Positions 8,379-14,472 of a stretch of 64,000 bases of DNA are shown here, piece after piece. Source of the stretch: BOG-931 sp963781725 (lineage in GTDB: Bacteria; Pseudomonadota; Alphaproteobacteria; Rhizobiales; Xanthobacteraceae); the NCBI GenBank assembly GCA_963781725.1, contig CAWAGV010000001.1, forward strand, positions 1,550,001-1,614,000, read 5' to 3'. Every line of letters starts with the position of its first letter. The first letter of the stretch is position 1. A model generated the notes under the pieces. That model was not told the origin of the DNA. It made no database searches and was given only the letters and a program-made list of their open reading frames with translations. A program made the position numbers and the translations under genes.

Positions 8379-8765
8379 ATGGAGATCGACCTGCCGGAGG
8401 TCGTCGCCGAAGTGACCGCCGCTTTTGAACGCTACGAGAAGGCGCTGGTGACAAACGACGTCGCCACACTCGACGAGCTTTTTCGCAAGGATTCCCGCAC
8501 CATCCGCTATGGCGGCGCTGAAATTCTCTACGGTTATGACGAGATTGCCGCGTTCCGCGCTGCGCGTTCGCCCGCCGGCCTGGCGCGGACATTGTCAAAG
8601 ACTGCGATCAGCACATACGGCCGTGACTACGGTGTCGCATCGACACTTTACCATCGGCCGACGGCGCCGGGAAAAATCGGCCGCCAGATGCAGACCTGGG
8701 CGCGCTTTCCCGAAGGCTGGCGTGTCGTCGCCGCCCATGTCAGCGTGATCGACCAACCAAAATAG
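8379..8765 (+). CDS. hpxZ: HpxZ/AtzH-like protein (DUF3225, SnoaL/NTF2-like fold)
   Basis: This 128-residue protein contains TIRYGGAEILYGYDEIAAFRAAR, DYGVASTLYHRP and a final WRVVAAHVSVIDQP, the pattern of the HpxZ/AtzH family (NTF2-like). Family members occur with oxalurate-catabolism genes and next to atzG/atzE. ATG 8379 is chosen because AAGGGAGA lies about 6 bases upstream. It is the last gene of the sigma-54 operon, and its stop at 8765 abuts the stop of the convergent allophanate-hydrolase-like gene at 8766 with no spacer, leaving no room for a terminator between them. Confidence 0.85.
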   Translation: MEIDLPEVVAEVTAAFERYEKALVTNDVATLDELFRKDSRTIRYGGAEILYGYDEIAAFRAARSPAGLARTLSKTAISTYGRDYGVASTLYHRPTAPGKIGRQMQTWARFPEGWRVVAAHVSVIDQPK

Positions 8766-10127
8766 CTAGTGCCGTAGCGCTCCATAGGGCAGCGCCGTCG
8801 CACGATGGAATTCCGCGCCAATCGCCGCCAGAACGGCATCCTCTCCGGCCCGTGCCAGGAATGTAATGCCAAACGGCCGGCCATCGCCGCCGATCGAGGC
8901 CGGCACTGCAAGGCCGCACAGGTCGAGCAGATTGACGAAATTGGTGTAAGTGCCGAGCCGGCTGTTGAGATCGACCGGATTCGCCAACACTTGCTCCACC
9001 GTGTAGATCGTCGGCGCAGTCGGCAGCACAAGCGCATCGATACCGTGAAAAATGTGATCGCGTACGCGCTTGAGCACTTCGAGCTGGTAGAAAGCCTCGA
9101 ATGCGCCGGCAGCGGTGGCGTACGCGCCGGCAAGAATGATCTGCCGTGTCACCGGGTGGATCGCTTCGGGCGCGGATCCGACCAGCGCCTTGGCGACAAG
9201 GTAGCGCTCGGCGACCCAAGGCCCCTCGTAGAGCAGCCGCGCCGCGGCGTAGAACGGTTCGATATCGACCTCGACGATCTTCGCGCCGAGCTTGACCAGT
9301 TGCGCGAGCGCCGCGGCGTAGGCCGCTTCAAACGCCTTGTCGCCGAAGAATAGCCGCTGGCCCGGCATCGGCACGCCGAGCTTGCCGCCGCCCGGCACCA
9401 GCTCAGGCGTCCGGATCGGCCGCGGGCGTGAATAAGGATCGGCACTGTCTGCGCCGGCAATCACGCCCAGTGCGGCCATCGCGTCGTCGACCGTCAGTGC
9501 AAACACCGAGACGCAGTCGAGGGTGCGGCAGGCCGGCACTACACCAGCGCACGAGACCAGCCCGCGGGTCGGCTTCAGGCCGACAATGTTGTTATAGGCC
9601 GCAGGTACCCGGCCTGAACCCGCGGTGTCGGTGCCGAGTGCGAGCGGCACGATACCCGCGCCGACGGCGACGCCGGATCCGGAGCTCGATCCGCCGGGGA
9701 TGAGCTTTGAGTCGAACAGATTGCGCGGCACGCCGTACGGCGAACGTATGCCGACAAGACCTGTGGCGAACTGATCGAGATTGGTCTTGCCGATGACGAG
9801 CGCACCGGCGGCTTTAAGCTTTGCCACCACTGTCGCGTCGCGATGCGGCCGATAAGCGTAAGCCGGACATGCAGCCGTCGTCGGCAGGCCCGCCGCATCG
9901 ATATTGTCCTTTACCGCAACCGGGATGCCGTAGAGCGGCAGCATCTTGCCGCCATCACGCTCCAGCGCCTGCGCTTCCTGCGTCACGTCGTATTCATCAC
10001 GCAGGGCGATAAACATCGCCGGATCGTCATGAGCGCGAATCCGGGCATAGCAGCGCGCGACCATGTCCGCAGGCTTCGCGGCGCCGGCACGATAGGCGTC
10101 GAGGATTTCGGCGACCGTTTCGGTCAC
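8766..10127 (-). CDS. Allophanate hydrolase-like amidase (AtzF/DUR1 amidase domain only)
   Basis: This 453-residue amidase-signature enzyme has Lys near 73 in GIPVAVKDNIDAAG, GGSSSGSGVAVGAG with the paired serines, GTDTAGSGRVPA with the nucleophile, and LKPTRGLVSCAGVVPACRTLDC, the pattern typical of allophanate hydrolases that split allophanate to ammonia and carbon dioxide. AtzF-type enzymes usually continue with a second C-terminal domain to about 600 residues; here the protein ends after the amidase domain. GTG 10127 has GGAG six bases upstream; a TTG at 10199 is possible but less likely. Placement opposite the AtzE-like operon supports a joint role in carboxy-urea breakdown. Confidence 0.82.
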   Translation of the reverse strand: MTETVAEILDAYRAGAAKPADMVARCYARIRAHDDPAMFIALRDEYDVTQEAQALERDGGKMLPLYGIPVAVKDNIDAAGLPTTAACPAYAYRPHRDATVVAKLKAAGALVIGKTNLDQFATGLVGIRSPYGVPRNLFDSKLIPGGSSSGSGVAVGAGIVPLALGTDTAGSGRVPAAYNNIVGLKPTRGLVSCAGVVPACRTLDCVSVFALTVDDAMAALGVIAGADSADPYSRPRPIRTPELVPGGGKLGVPMPGQRLFFGDKAFEAAYAAALAQLVKLGAKIVEVDIEPFYAAARLLYEGPWVAERYLVAKALVGSAPEAIHPVTRQIILAGAYATAAGAFEAFYQLEVLKRVRDHIFHGIDALVLPTAPTIYTVEQVLANPVDLNSRLGTYTNFVNLLDLCGLAVPASIGGDGRPFGITFLARAGEDAVLAAIGAEFHRATALPYGALRH

Positions 10128-10274
10128 GTAAGGCTCCGTTTGGCAGAGCAAGCGGGCCCGGCGGCCGCCATTGTTAGTGTGCCTTGCCGTCCCGTTCAAT
10201 CGGGATGGCAGGGGCTCACCGGCGTGGTAAAATGGAGGTTATTAAAACTTAAGAAGCTCGGTGAGGAGAACGAA

Positions 10275-10364
10275 ATGCTGGTTGCGATGTCGATCGGGTT
10301 TATGCTGCTGATCTGGGTGATCGTGCTGTGGGGTTCGAGCCACTTCAACAACAATATTCATTGA
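10275..10364 (+). CDS. Small single-span membrane protein, 29 residues
   Basis: GAGGAGAA at 10262-10269 lies at good distance from ATG 10275, which opens a 29-residue frame with one hydrophobic helix, SIGFMLLIWVIVLWG, and a polar asparagine-rich tail. It sits at the left edge of the stress island. I do not recognise the family. The strong ribosome-binding site and membrane-helix composition are the only evidence. Confidence 0.45.
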   Translation: MLVAMSIGFMLLIWVIVLWGSSHFNNNIH

Positions 10365-10437
10365 GTTCCTGATTGCCTGCCGGGCAACTGCGAGACGGCA
10401 ACTGCGCGGCGTGGCGGGCCGCCAAAATCATCGGAGA

Positions 10438-10800
10438 TCAGGACGGATCGTGAGCGCGGGCGCGCGCCCGATGGCGTTCGATCAGCTCCGGCTCCTGTTC
10501 GTCCAGCCGGGTCAGCTCGCTGCGGGCATCGCGATTGGCTCGCAATAATTCATCGAGCTTGGCGTGTATTGCCTGTGTGTCGCGGTGCTCGGCACGCTGG
10601 ATCAGCAAGGTCATGAACAATGTGGCGACGACGCCAACTCCGGCCCAGCCAAAATTCCTGCCATCAAGCAGAAGCCAGAGCCCGGCGTAGACCATGACAA
10701 CAAGGAAGGCTGCCGGGTGCGCGGCAAGCACACCCAGACGCGTCAATTTGTATCGGACACGGTTCGCAGCGCCCGGCTTTTGCTCAAGAGCTTGGTGCAA
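10438..10800 (-). CDS. Low-affinity iron permease family protein (short form)
   Basis: This protein of about 120 residues has two hydrophobic segments, HPAAFLVVMVYAGLWLLL and GWAGVGVVATLFMTLLI, followed by QRAEHRDTQAIHAKLDELL, a signature of the bacterial low-affinity iron permease (Fe_trans) family. Whether such short bacterial members transport iron is uncertain. The start is not obvious: TTG 10800 has GGAG six bases upstream and lies just downstream of an EcfG-like promoter, so it is preferred over upstream in-frame codons. Its charged C-terminus is probably cytoplasmic. Confidence 0.7.
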   Translation of the reverse strand: MHQALEQKPGAANRVRYKLTRLGVLAAHPAAFLVVMVYAGLWLLLDGRNFGWAGVGVVATLFMTLLIQRAEHRDTQAIHAKLDELLRANRDARSELTRLDEQEPELIERHRARARAHDPS

Positions 10801-10827
10801 TGGATCTCCGTCTTTTGACGGTCGTAG

Positions 10828-10853
10828 AACAAAGCCACCGAGGTTCCAGTTCC
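10828..10853 (-). promoter_or_regulatory. EcfG-like promoter for the iron-permease-family gene
   Basis: On the minus strand GGAAC (10853-10849) and TGTT (10831-10828) are separated by 17 bases, matching the EcfG pattern GGAAC-N16/17-(C)GTT except for the first base of the -10 element. It is one of three overlapping GGAAC copies (plus-strand GTTCC at 10843, 10849 and 10856); only this copy has correct spacing. Confidence 0.4.
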
Positions 10854-10872
10854 ATGTTCCATGCCTATACCT

Positions 10873-10898
10873 GGAACGTGGTCCGATGTCGGCGCGTT
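10873..10898 (+). promoter_or_regulatory. EcfG-type general-stress promoter of the csbD-like gene
   Basis: GGAAC at 10873-10877 and CGTT at 10895-10898 are separated by exactly 17 bases, a perfect match to the alphaproteobacterial EcfG consensus. The csbD-like start at 10934 lies about 35 bases downstream. It is divergent to the promoter at 10828-10853. Confidence 0.65.
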
Positions 10899-10933
10899 GC
10901 CGATGCGAGCAGCAAACTCGCAAGGAGATAACC

Positions 10934-11134
10934 ATGGACTGGAATCGAATCGAAGGAAACTGGAAGCAGGCCAAGGGCAAAATCAAAGAAAAGTGGGGCC
11001 AGCTTACCGACAACGACCTGACTGAGATCGACGGCAACCGCGAGCAGCTCGAAGGCAAGATTCAGGAACGATATGGCCAGCAAAAGGACATGGTGCGCAA
11101 GAACGTCGATGAATGGTTGAAGGGGCAACCGTAA
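10934..11134 (+). CDS. CsbD family stress protein
   Basis: This 66-residue hydrophilic protein begins MDWNRIEGNWKQAKGKIKEK and contains a second similar half, GNREQLEGKIQERYG, which is the CsbD family pattern. CsbD proteins are induced by general stress in many bacteria but their molecular role is unknown. AAGGAGA lies six bases before ATG 10934. A perfect EcfG-type promoter precedes the gene and an intrinsic terminator follows. Confidence 0.9.
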   Translation: MDWNRIEGNWKQAKGKIKEKWGQLTDNDLTEIDGNREQLEGKIQERYGQQKDMVRKNVDEWLKGQP

Positions 11135-11156
11135 CGACACCAGCGCCAAAGCGGAC

Positions 11157-11191
11157 GCGGGGACGGCAATACCGCCCCCGCGATCTTTTTT
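11157..11191 (+). terminator. Intrinsic terminator after csbD-like gene
   Basis: GCGGGG (11157-11162) pairs with CCCCGC (11176-11181), extended inside by CGG/CCG across one mismatch, with a CAATA loop and a T-rich tail to 11191. It lies 23 bases after the csbD-like stop and 18 bases before the next small gene. Confidence 0.75.
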
Positions 11192-11208
11192 ATGGATCGG
11201 AGAATGTC

Positions 11209-11370
11209 ATGGCTTATCACAGCGAAGGCTCATCGGAACATCGCCCGGTGCTGGAAAAGACAGAGGCGCGCCAGGGCGTGACCGGACACAACGTCCGCTA
11301 TGTGCTCGGCTTCGGGTTGGCCGCAGTTATCATCGCATTTGCCGCAATTTACATTTTCTATTTCGGCTAG
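11209..11370 (+). CDS. Small membrane protein, 53 residues
   Basis: The 53-residue frame has a charged start (SSEHRPVLEKTEARQG), then HNVRYVLGFGLAAVIIAFAAIYIFYFG, one long transmembrane helix at the C-terminus. GGAG at 11199-11202 is well placed for ATG 11209. It resembles the small single-span proteins often found beside stress genes in Bradyrhizobium-like genomes, but I cannot name a family. It converges on the DUF1328 gene with a 12-base gap. Confidence 0.6.
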   Translation: MAYHSEGSSEHRPVLEKTEARQGVTGHNVRYVLGFGLAAVIIAFAAIYIFYFG

Positions 11371-11382
11371 CCGGGGCCGAAA

Positions 11383-11556
11383 TCACAATCGTGCAGGACC
11401 ACGCAACGTGCCTGCCAGCGCCGCGATCACGAATAGGATCAGCGCGACAAAGAAAACGATCTTGGCGATACCGACCGCCGCCACGGCGATCCCGCCAAAT
11501 CCCAGAACGGCAGCGATCAGTGCAATGATCAGCAGCGTGACGACCAGATTGAGCAT
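11383..11556 (-). CDS. DUF1328 (UPF0391) small membrane protein
   Basis: The 57-residue product MLNLVVTLLIIALIAAVLG... then AKIVFFVALILFVIAAL has two transmembrane helices joined by a glycine-rich turn, the pattern of the DUF1328/UPF0391 family. Members are abundant in stress regulons of Gram-negative bacteria; the function is unknown. ATG 11556 is supported by GAGGA upstream; longer in-frame starts to 11646 add residues unlike the family. Confidence 0.85.
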   Translation of the reverse strand: MLNLVVTLLIIALIAAVLGFGGIAVAAVGIAKIVFFVALILFVIAALAGTLRGPARL

Positions 11557-11726
11557 GATTTTCCTCGCAATCTCTGAGCGCTCGCCGCAGCGCGACGCGC
11601 GACCAATGCGTTTGTGTTCCCGGCCATAAAAGGTGCCGACACGCAAAAAAGTTCCGTTCTGCTCGGGAAGCGAAGAACCGTTGCTGGGCTAAAGACGTAA
11701 CAGCAAAAGACAAGGAGCGCCGGCGA

Positions 11727-11751
11727 GGAACCGGAACCCGCTTCGACTGTT
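11727..11751 (+). promoter_or_regulatory. EcfG-like promoter upstream of the glycine-rich membrane protein
   Basis: GGAAC at 11727-11731 and TGTT at 11748-11751 are 16 bases apart. The -35 element is exact and the -10 keeps GTT. The start codon of the downstream gene is at 11845, leaving a leader of nearly 90 bases. Confidence 0.4.
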
Positions 11752-11844
11752 CATGAAACGAACCACGACAATTGGATGGCAAATCCGGTGAATGCGGATT
11801 TCCCTCCGGGAAATTTCCGCGACAAATTTTTAGGAGACATTGCT

Positions 11845-12795
11845 ATGGCCGACACAACATACATCCGCGACACCGCAACCGTGGTGGATGCCAGTACCTG
11901 GGACGACGTGAACTGGAGCGGCATGTCATGGAGCGGCGTGATTGCTGGCGCGCTGACTGCCATCGCGATAACCGCGGTCATTGTAGCCCTCGGTTCGGGA
12001 ATCGGACTGTCGCTGGCCTCACCTTTCTCTTCATCGCCGAGCGGCGGCACGCTGACAATCCTGGGGGCGGTTTGGCTCGTTTTCGCGCAAGCCGTCGGTT
12101 TCGCAACAGGTGGCTATATGGCCGGACGGCTGCGCGCCAATCCCGGTCGCTGGCATACCGGCGAGGTGAAATTCCGCGACGCCGCGAATGGTCTCGTGGT
12201 TTGGGCCATTGGGGTCGTGCTGAGCATGCTTTTGCTGGCCGGCGCTGTCGGCAAACTTACCAGCGCGGCCGGTACGGCAGCAACGGCCGTCGGCGCCGCC
12301 GCCACCGTTGGAGCAACGGCGGGTGCGACGCAGCCGTCCGCGTTCGACTACTACACAGACACATTGCTGCGCACGAATCCGCAAAATCAGGCTTCGTCTG
12401 CAGCCAATCCCGGCGCAGCGCCGAATGCGGGCGCTTCCCCGAATGGCGCGAACGGCCAGATGCAGCGCCAGCAGGTCAACCGGATCCTGCTGACCGCAAT
12501 CGGCTCGAACGGCCTGTCCAATGACGATCGCACTTATCTCGCGCAAATCGTCGCCGCGCAGTCCGGCATGAGCCAGGGCGATGCGCAGAAGAAGGTCGAT
12601 GACGTCGTCAATCGCGCCAAGGCAGAGACCGCCAAAGCTGCCGATACTGCGCGCAAGGGCGCCGAATACTTTGCCTTCTGGACCTTCATGTCGCTCCTGT
12701 TTGGCGGCGTCTGCGCCGCGCTTGGTGGAATGCTGGGTGGCGACCTGCGTGATGAATTCGCCACCGAACGTGCCGTAACGACCGCGCCGCGTTAA
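11845..12795 (+). CDS. Conserved four-span membrane protein with an Ala/Gly/Asn-rich linker
   Basis: The 316-residue product has hydrophobic segments near residues 31-58, 70-96 (ending GGYMAGRLR), 117-140 and 275-300 (FMSLLFGGVCAALGGMLGG). Between segments 3 and 4 is an Ala/Gly/Asn/Gln-rich linker. I know similar proteins from rhizobial genomes annotated only as hypothetical or PhnA-like membrane proteins; no function is established. TAGGAGAC is well spaced to ATG 11845; an in-frame ATG at 11776 would add 23 residues. The gene lies in the stress island. Confidence 0.65.
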   Translation: MADTTYIRDTATVVDASTWDDVNWSGMSWSGVIAGALTAIAITAVIVALGSGIGLSLASPFSSSPSGGTLTILGAVWLVFAQAVGFATGGYMAGRLRANPGRWHTGEVKFRDAANGLVVWAIGVVLSMLLLAGAVGKLTSAAGTAATAVGAAATVGATAGATQPSAFDYYTDTLLRTNPQNQASSAANPGAAPNAGASPNGANGQMQRQQVNRILLTAIGSNGLSNDDRTYLAQIVAAQSGMSQGDAQKKVDDVVNRAKAETAKAADTARKGAEYFAFWTFMSLLFGGVCAALGGMLGGDLRDEFATERAVTTAPR

Positions 12796-12833
12796 CAATA
12801 CCGGTCGCCGAAGAGCTGAAGGCTCGTTGGCTT

Positions 12834-12879
12834 GCCCGCCCCTGCTGCTAAACTGCGGCAAGGGCGGGTTTCATTTTTT
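12834..12879 (+). terminator. Probable intrinsic terminator
   Basis: CCCGCCC (12835-12841) pairs with GGGCGGG (12862-12868), followed by TTTCATTTTTT. An alternative pairing, CTTGCC (12831-12836) with GGCAAG (12857-12862), is also possible. It lies between two co-directional genes, 40 bases after the upstream stop. Confidence 0.5.
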
Positions 12880-12893
12880 GCGGAGCCTGATCG

Positions 12894-13133
12894 ATGCCTG
12901 GCAAACGCGTTCAGATCGACGATGAAAGCTGGTCGCAGCTGCACCTGATGGCTCTCGACCGGATGATGACGTTCCAAGAGCTTGCCGACGAAGCTTTTGC
13001 CGATCTTTTGAAGAAACACGGCCGCCCGGTCGACCTGCGCGCTGCGCTGCGCAAAAGCGCCGGCGTCAGCGCTGAAGTCGTTCCCTTTCGCGGCGGGGCA
13101 AAGGGCAAGCCCGGCGCGAAGCCAAAAAGATAG
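12894..13133 (+). CDS. Hypothetical basic small protein, ribbon-helix-helix-like
   Basis: This 79-residue protein begins MPGKRVQIDDESWSQLHLMA and continues RMMTFQELADEAFADLLKKHG. A short strand followed by two amphipathic helices recalls ribbon-helix-helix DNA-binding proteins. The C-terminus is a lysine/glycine tail (GKPGAKPKR). GGAG lies about 8 bases before ATG 12894. I cannot place it in a named family, and the DNA-binding suggestion is inference from the pattern. Confidence 0.6.
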   Translation: MPGKRVQIDDESWSQLHLMALDRMMTFQELADEAFADLLKKHGRPVDLRAALRKSAGVSAEVVPFRGGAKGKPGAKPKR

Positions 13134-13208
13134 GCAACCTCCGCCGTCTCCGCGGGTTATCGAGATCGCATGCAATGACCATGAAACCCGACAATTGGAG
13201 GAAAGACA

Positions 13209-13409
13209 GTGGCCAAGAAGCGGAAGAGAAAGTATTCGCCCGGCGCCAGCCGCGACGTCGAACAGGAAATGCGACGTTATAATCGTGGCACCGCCAGAAG
13301 CGGCAAGGGTGGCAAAGCCGGCAAGGTGAAAAGCCGCAAGCAGGCTATCGCGATTGGATTGTCGATCGCCCGCAAGAAGGGCAAGAAAGTCCCGAGAAAG
13401 GCTGCCTGA
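13209..13409 (+). CDS. DUF6496-like very basic small protein
   Basis: This 66-residue lysine/arginine-rich protein ends SRKQAIAIGLSIARKKGKKVP, the motif of DUF6496 proteins found in many proteobacteria. The strongly basic composition suggests nucleic-acid association, but no function is known to me. It starts with GTG at 13209, with GGAGGAAAG just upstream. A strong bidirectional terminator follows the stop within a few bases. Confidence 0.75.
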   Translation: MAKKRKRKYSPGASRDVEQEMRRYNRGTARSGKGGKAGKVKSRKQAIAIGLSIARKKGKKVPRKAA

Positions 13410-13411
13410 CT

Positions 13412-13443
13412 AAAAAAGCCCCGGTGTTGAGCCGGGGCTTTTT
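13412..13443. terminator. Strong bidirectional intrinsic terminator
   Basis: AAAAAGCCCCGG (13412-13423) and CCGGGGCTTTTT (13432-13443) form a perfect 12-bp stem with an 8-base loop. The A-run and T-run make it functional on both strands, serving the DUF6496-like gene (plus) and the PRC-barrel gene (minus). Confidence 0.92.
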
Positions 13444-13466
13444 GGTTTTCTGGCTACTGCCGTTAC

Positions 13467-13877
13467 TTACTTCTTGTCAGGGACCCACGCCGTCTTGTCG
13501 CTGTCGTACTTGAATCCCGGCGCCGCCTTCAGTGCGTCTTTCGACGTATCCATCGTCAAGTAATTCTTGTTGTTTTTTATGGTTTCCTTGACCGCGCTGA
13601 AATTCACCGCAACGTCCTTTTCGCCAGCGCCAAGGAAGCCGCCGACCCCAACGATCAGCGCGCTGACCTGTCCGTCCTGCCCCAGCAGCACATCCGACAC
13701 CTGTCCGATCTTGTTGCTCTGGGTGTCGTAAATGTCCTGCTTGTACCAGTCGGTCACGGTGTGACTGGTGGTTGGGACGCTGCTGAGCAGCGCGGCGCCG
13801 CCAGCCGACATCGGCTGTGCGAATGCCGAACTCGAGGTAATGAGCGCGGCGGTCGTGAGAATAATCAGACTTTTCAT
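13467..13877 (-). CDS. Secreted PRC-barrel domain protein
   Basis: The 136-residue product starts MKSLIILTTAALITSSSAFA followed by QPM, a Sec signal peptide. The mature part contains WYKQDIYDTQSNKIGQVSDV and VSALIVGVGGFLGAGEKDVA, a PRC-barrel fold, and ends in a lysine-rich tail. Such periplasmic PRC-barrel proteins are common in rhizobial stress islands. ATG 13877 is selected because it begins the signal peptide and has AGAGG upstream; a longer frame to 13925 lacks support. Confidence 0.82.
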   Translation of the reverse strand: MKSLIILTTAALITSSSAFAQPMSAGGAALLSSVPTTSHTVTDWYKQDIYDTQSNKIGQVSDVLLGQDGQVSALIVGVGGFLGAGEKDVAVNFSAVKETIKNNKNYLTMDTSKDALKAAPGFKYDSDKTAWVPDKK

Positions 13878-13977
13878 GAGTCGACCTCTGGATTTGTTTG
13901 TTGAACCCGAACGCCAACGTTCCACAGGTCAATTTGTGCCGGGTCCTGATGGCGGAAAACTTCGAAATATATGTTGT

Positions 13978-14002
13978 GGAACTTTCATCACGGACAGTTG
14001 TT
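13978..14002 (+). promoter_or_regulatory. EcfG-like promoter of the DUF3309 gene
   Basis: GGAAC at 13978-13982 and TGTT at 13999-14002 are separated by 16 bases, again with an exact -35 element and GTT in the -10. The GTG start of the DUF3309 gene lies 80 bases downstream. Confidence 0.45.
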
Positions 14003-14082
14003 TTTTAGATAGTGAGCGAGCGAGCAATGCCGGTTTCCAGAATAGCGGTACTCGCGGCAAAATATTTTGAAGGGAACGCGCT

Positions 14083-14247
14083 GTGTCTATTGGAACGATC
14101 ATACTTATTATTCTTGTGCTCATCCTGCTCGGCGGCTTCGGCGGCATTGGCGGCGGACCATTCTATGGCACTGGCTATTACGGCGGCGGCGGCCTCGGCG
14201 TGGTTATCGTTATCCTGCTGATCCTGGTCCTCATGGGCCGTCTCTAG
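14083..14247 (+). CDS. DUF3309 small membrane protein
   Basis: A GTG at 14083 with GAAGGGA seven bases upstream opens a 54-residue frame starting MSIGTIILIILVLILLGG, followed by a Gly/Tyr-rich turn (GTGYYGGGGLG) and VVIVILLILVLMGRL. This two-helix pattern with a central aromatic-glycine loop and terminal GRL is the DUF3309 family, found in alphaproteobacterial stress regulons with unknown function. Other frames across this stretch have no family resemblance. Confidence 0.8.
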   Translation: MSIGTIILIILVLILLGGFGGIGGGPFYGTGYYGGGGLGVVIVILLILVLMGRL

Positions 14248-14472
14248 GAAAACGACCTCAGCCGGCGCAGACGCAATCTGACGGCTGCCACGGCAGTTCG
14301 CACGGCTTTCGCGGACGTTTGAACTTTCGACCTGCCAATCGCCCTTGCGCGTGATGGTTAATTCCGGCCAGGGCCGCGACACCAAACGACCCTGCTAATC
14401 ACCCAAAAAATGCGCTAAGATTCCTTGTGAGACAGCCCGCCAACCGGCGTTCGGTATTGCGGGGGAAACACA

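Noticed and set aside
10843..10860. Three GTTCC copies as a possible direct-repeat array
   Set aside because: The copies are only 5 bases long and irregularly spaced; one is explained as a promoter -35 element.
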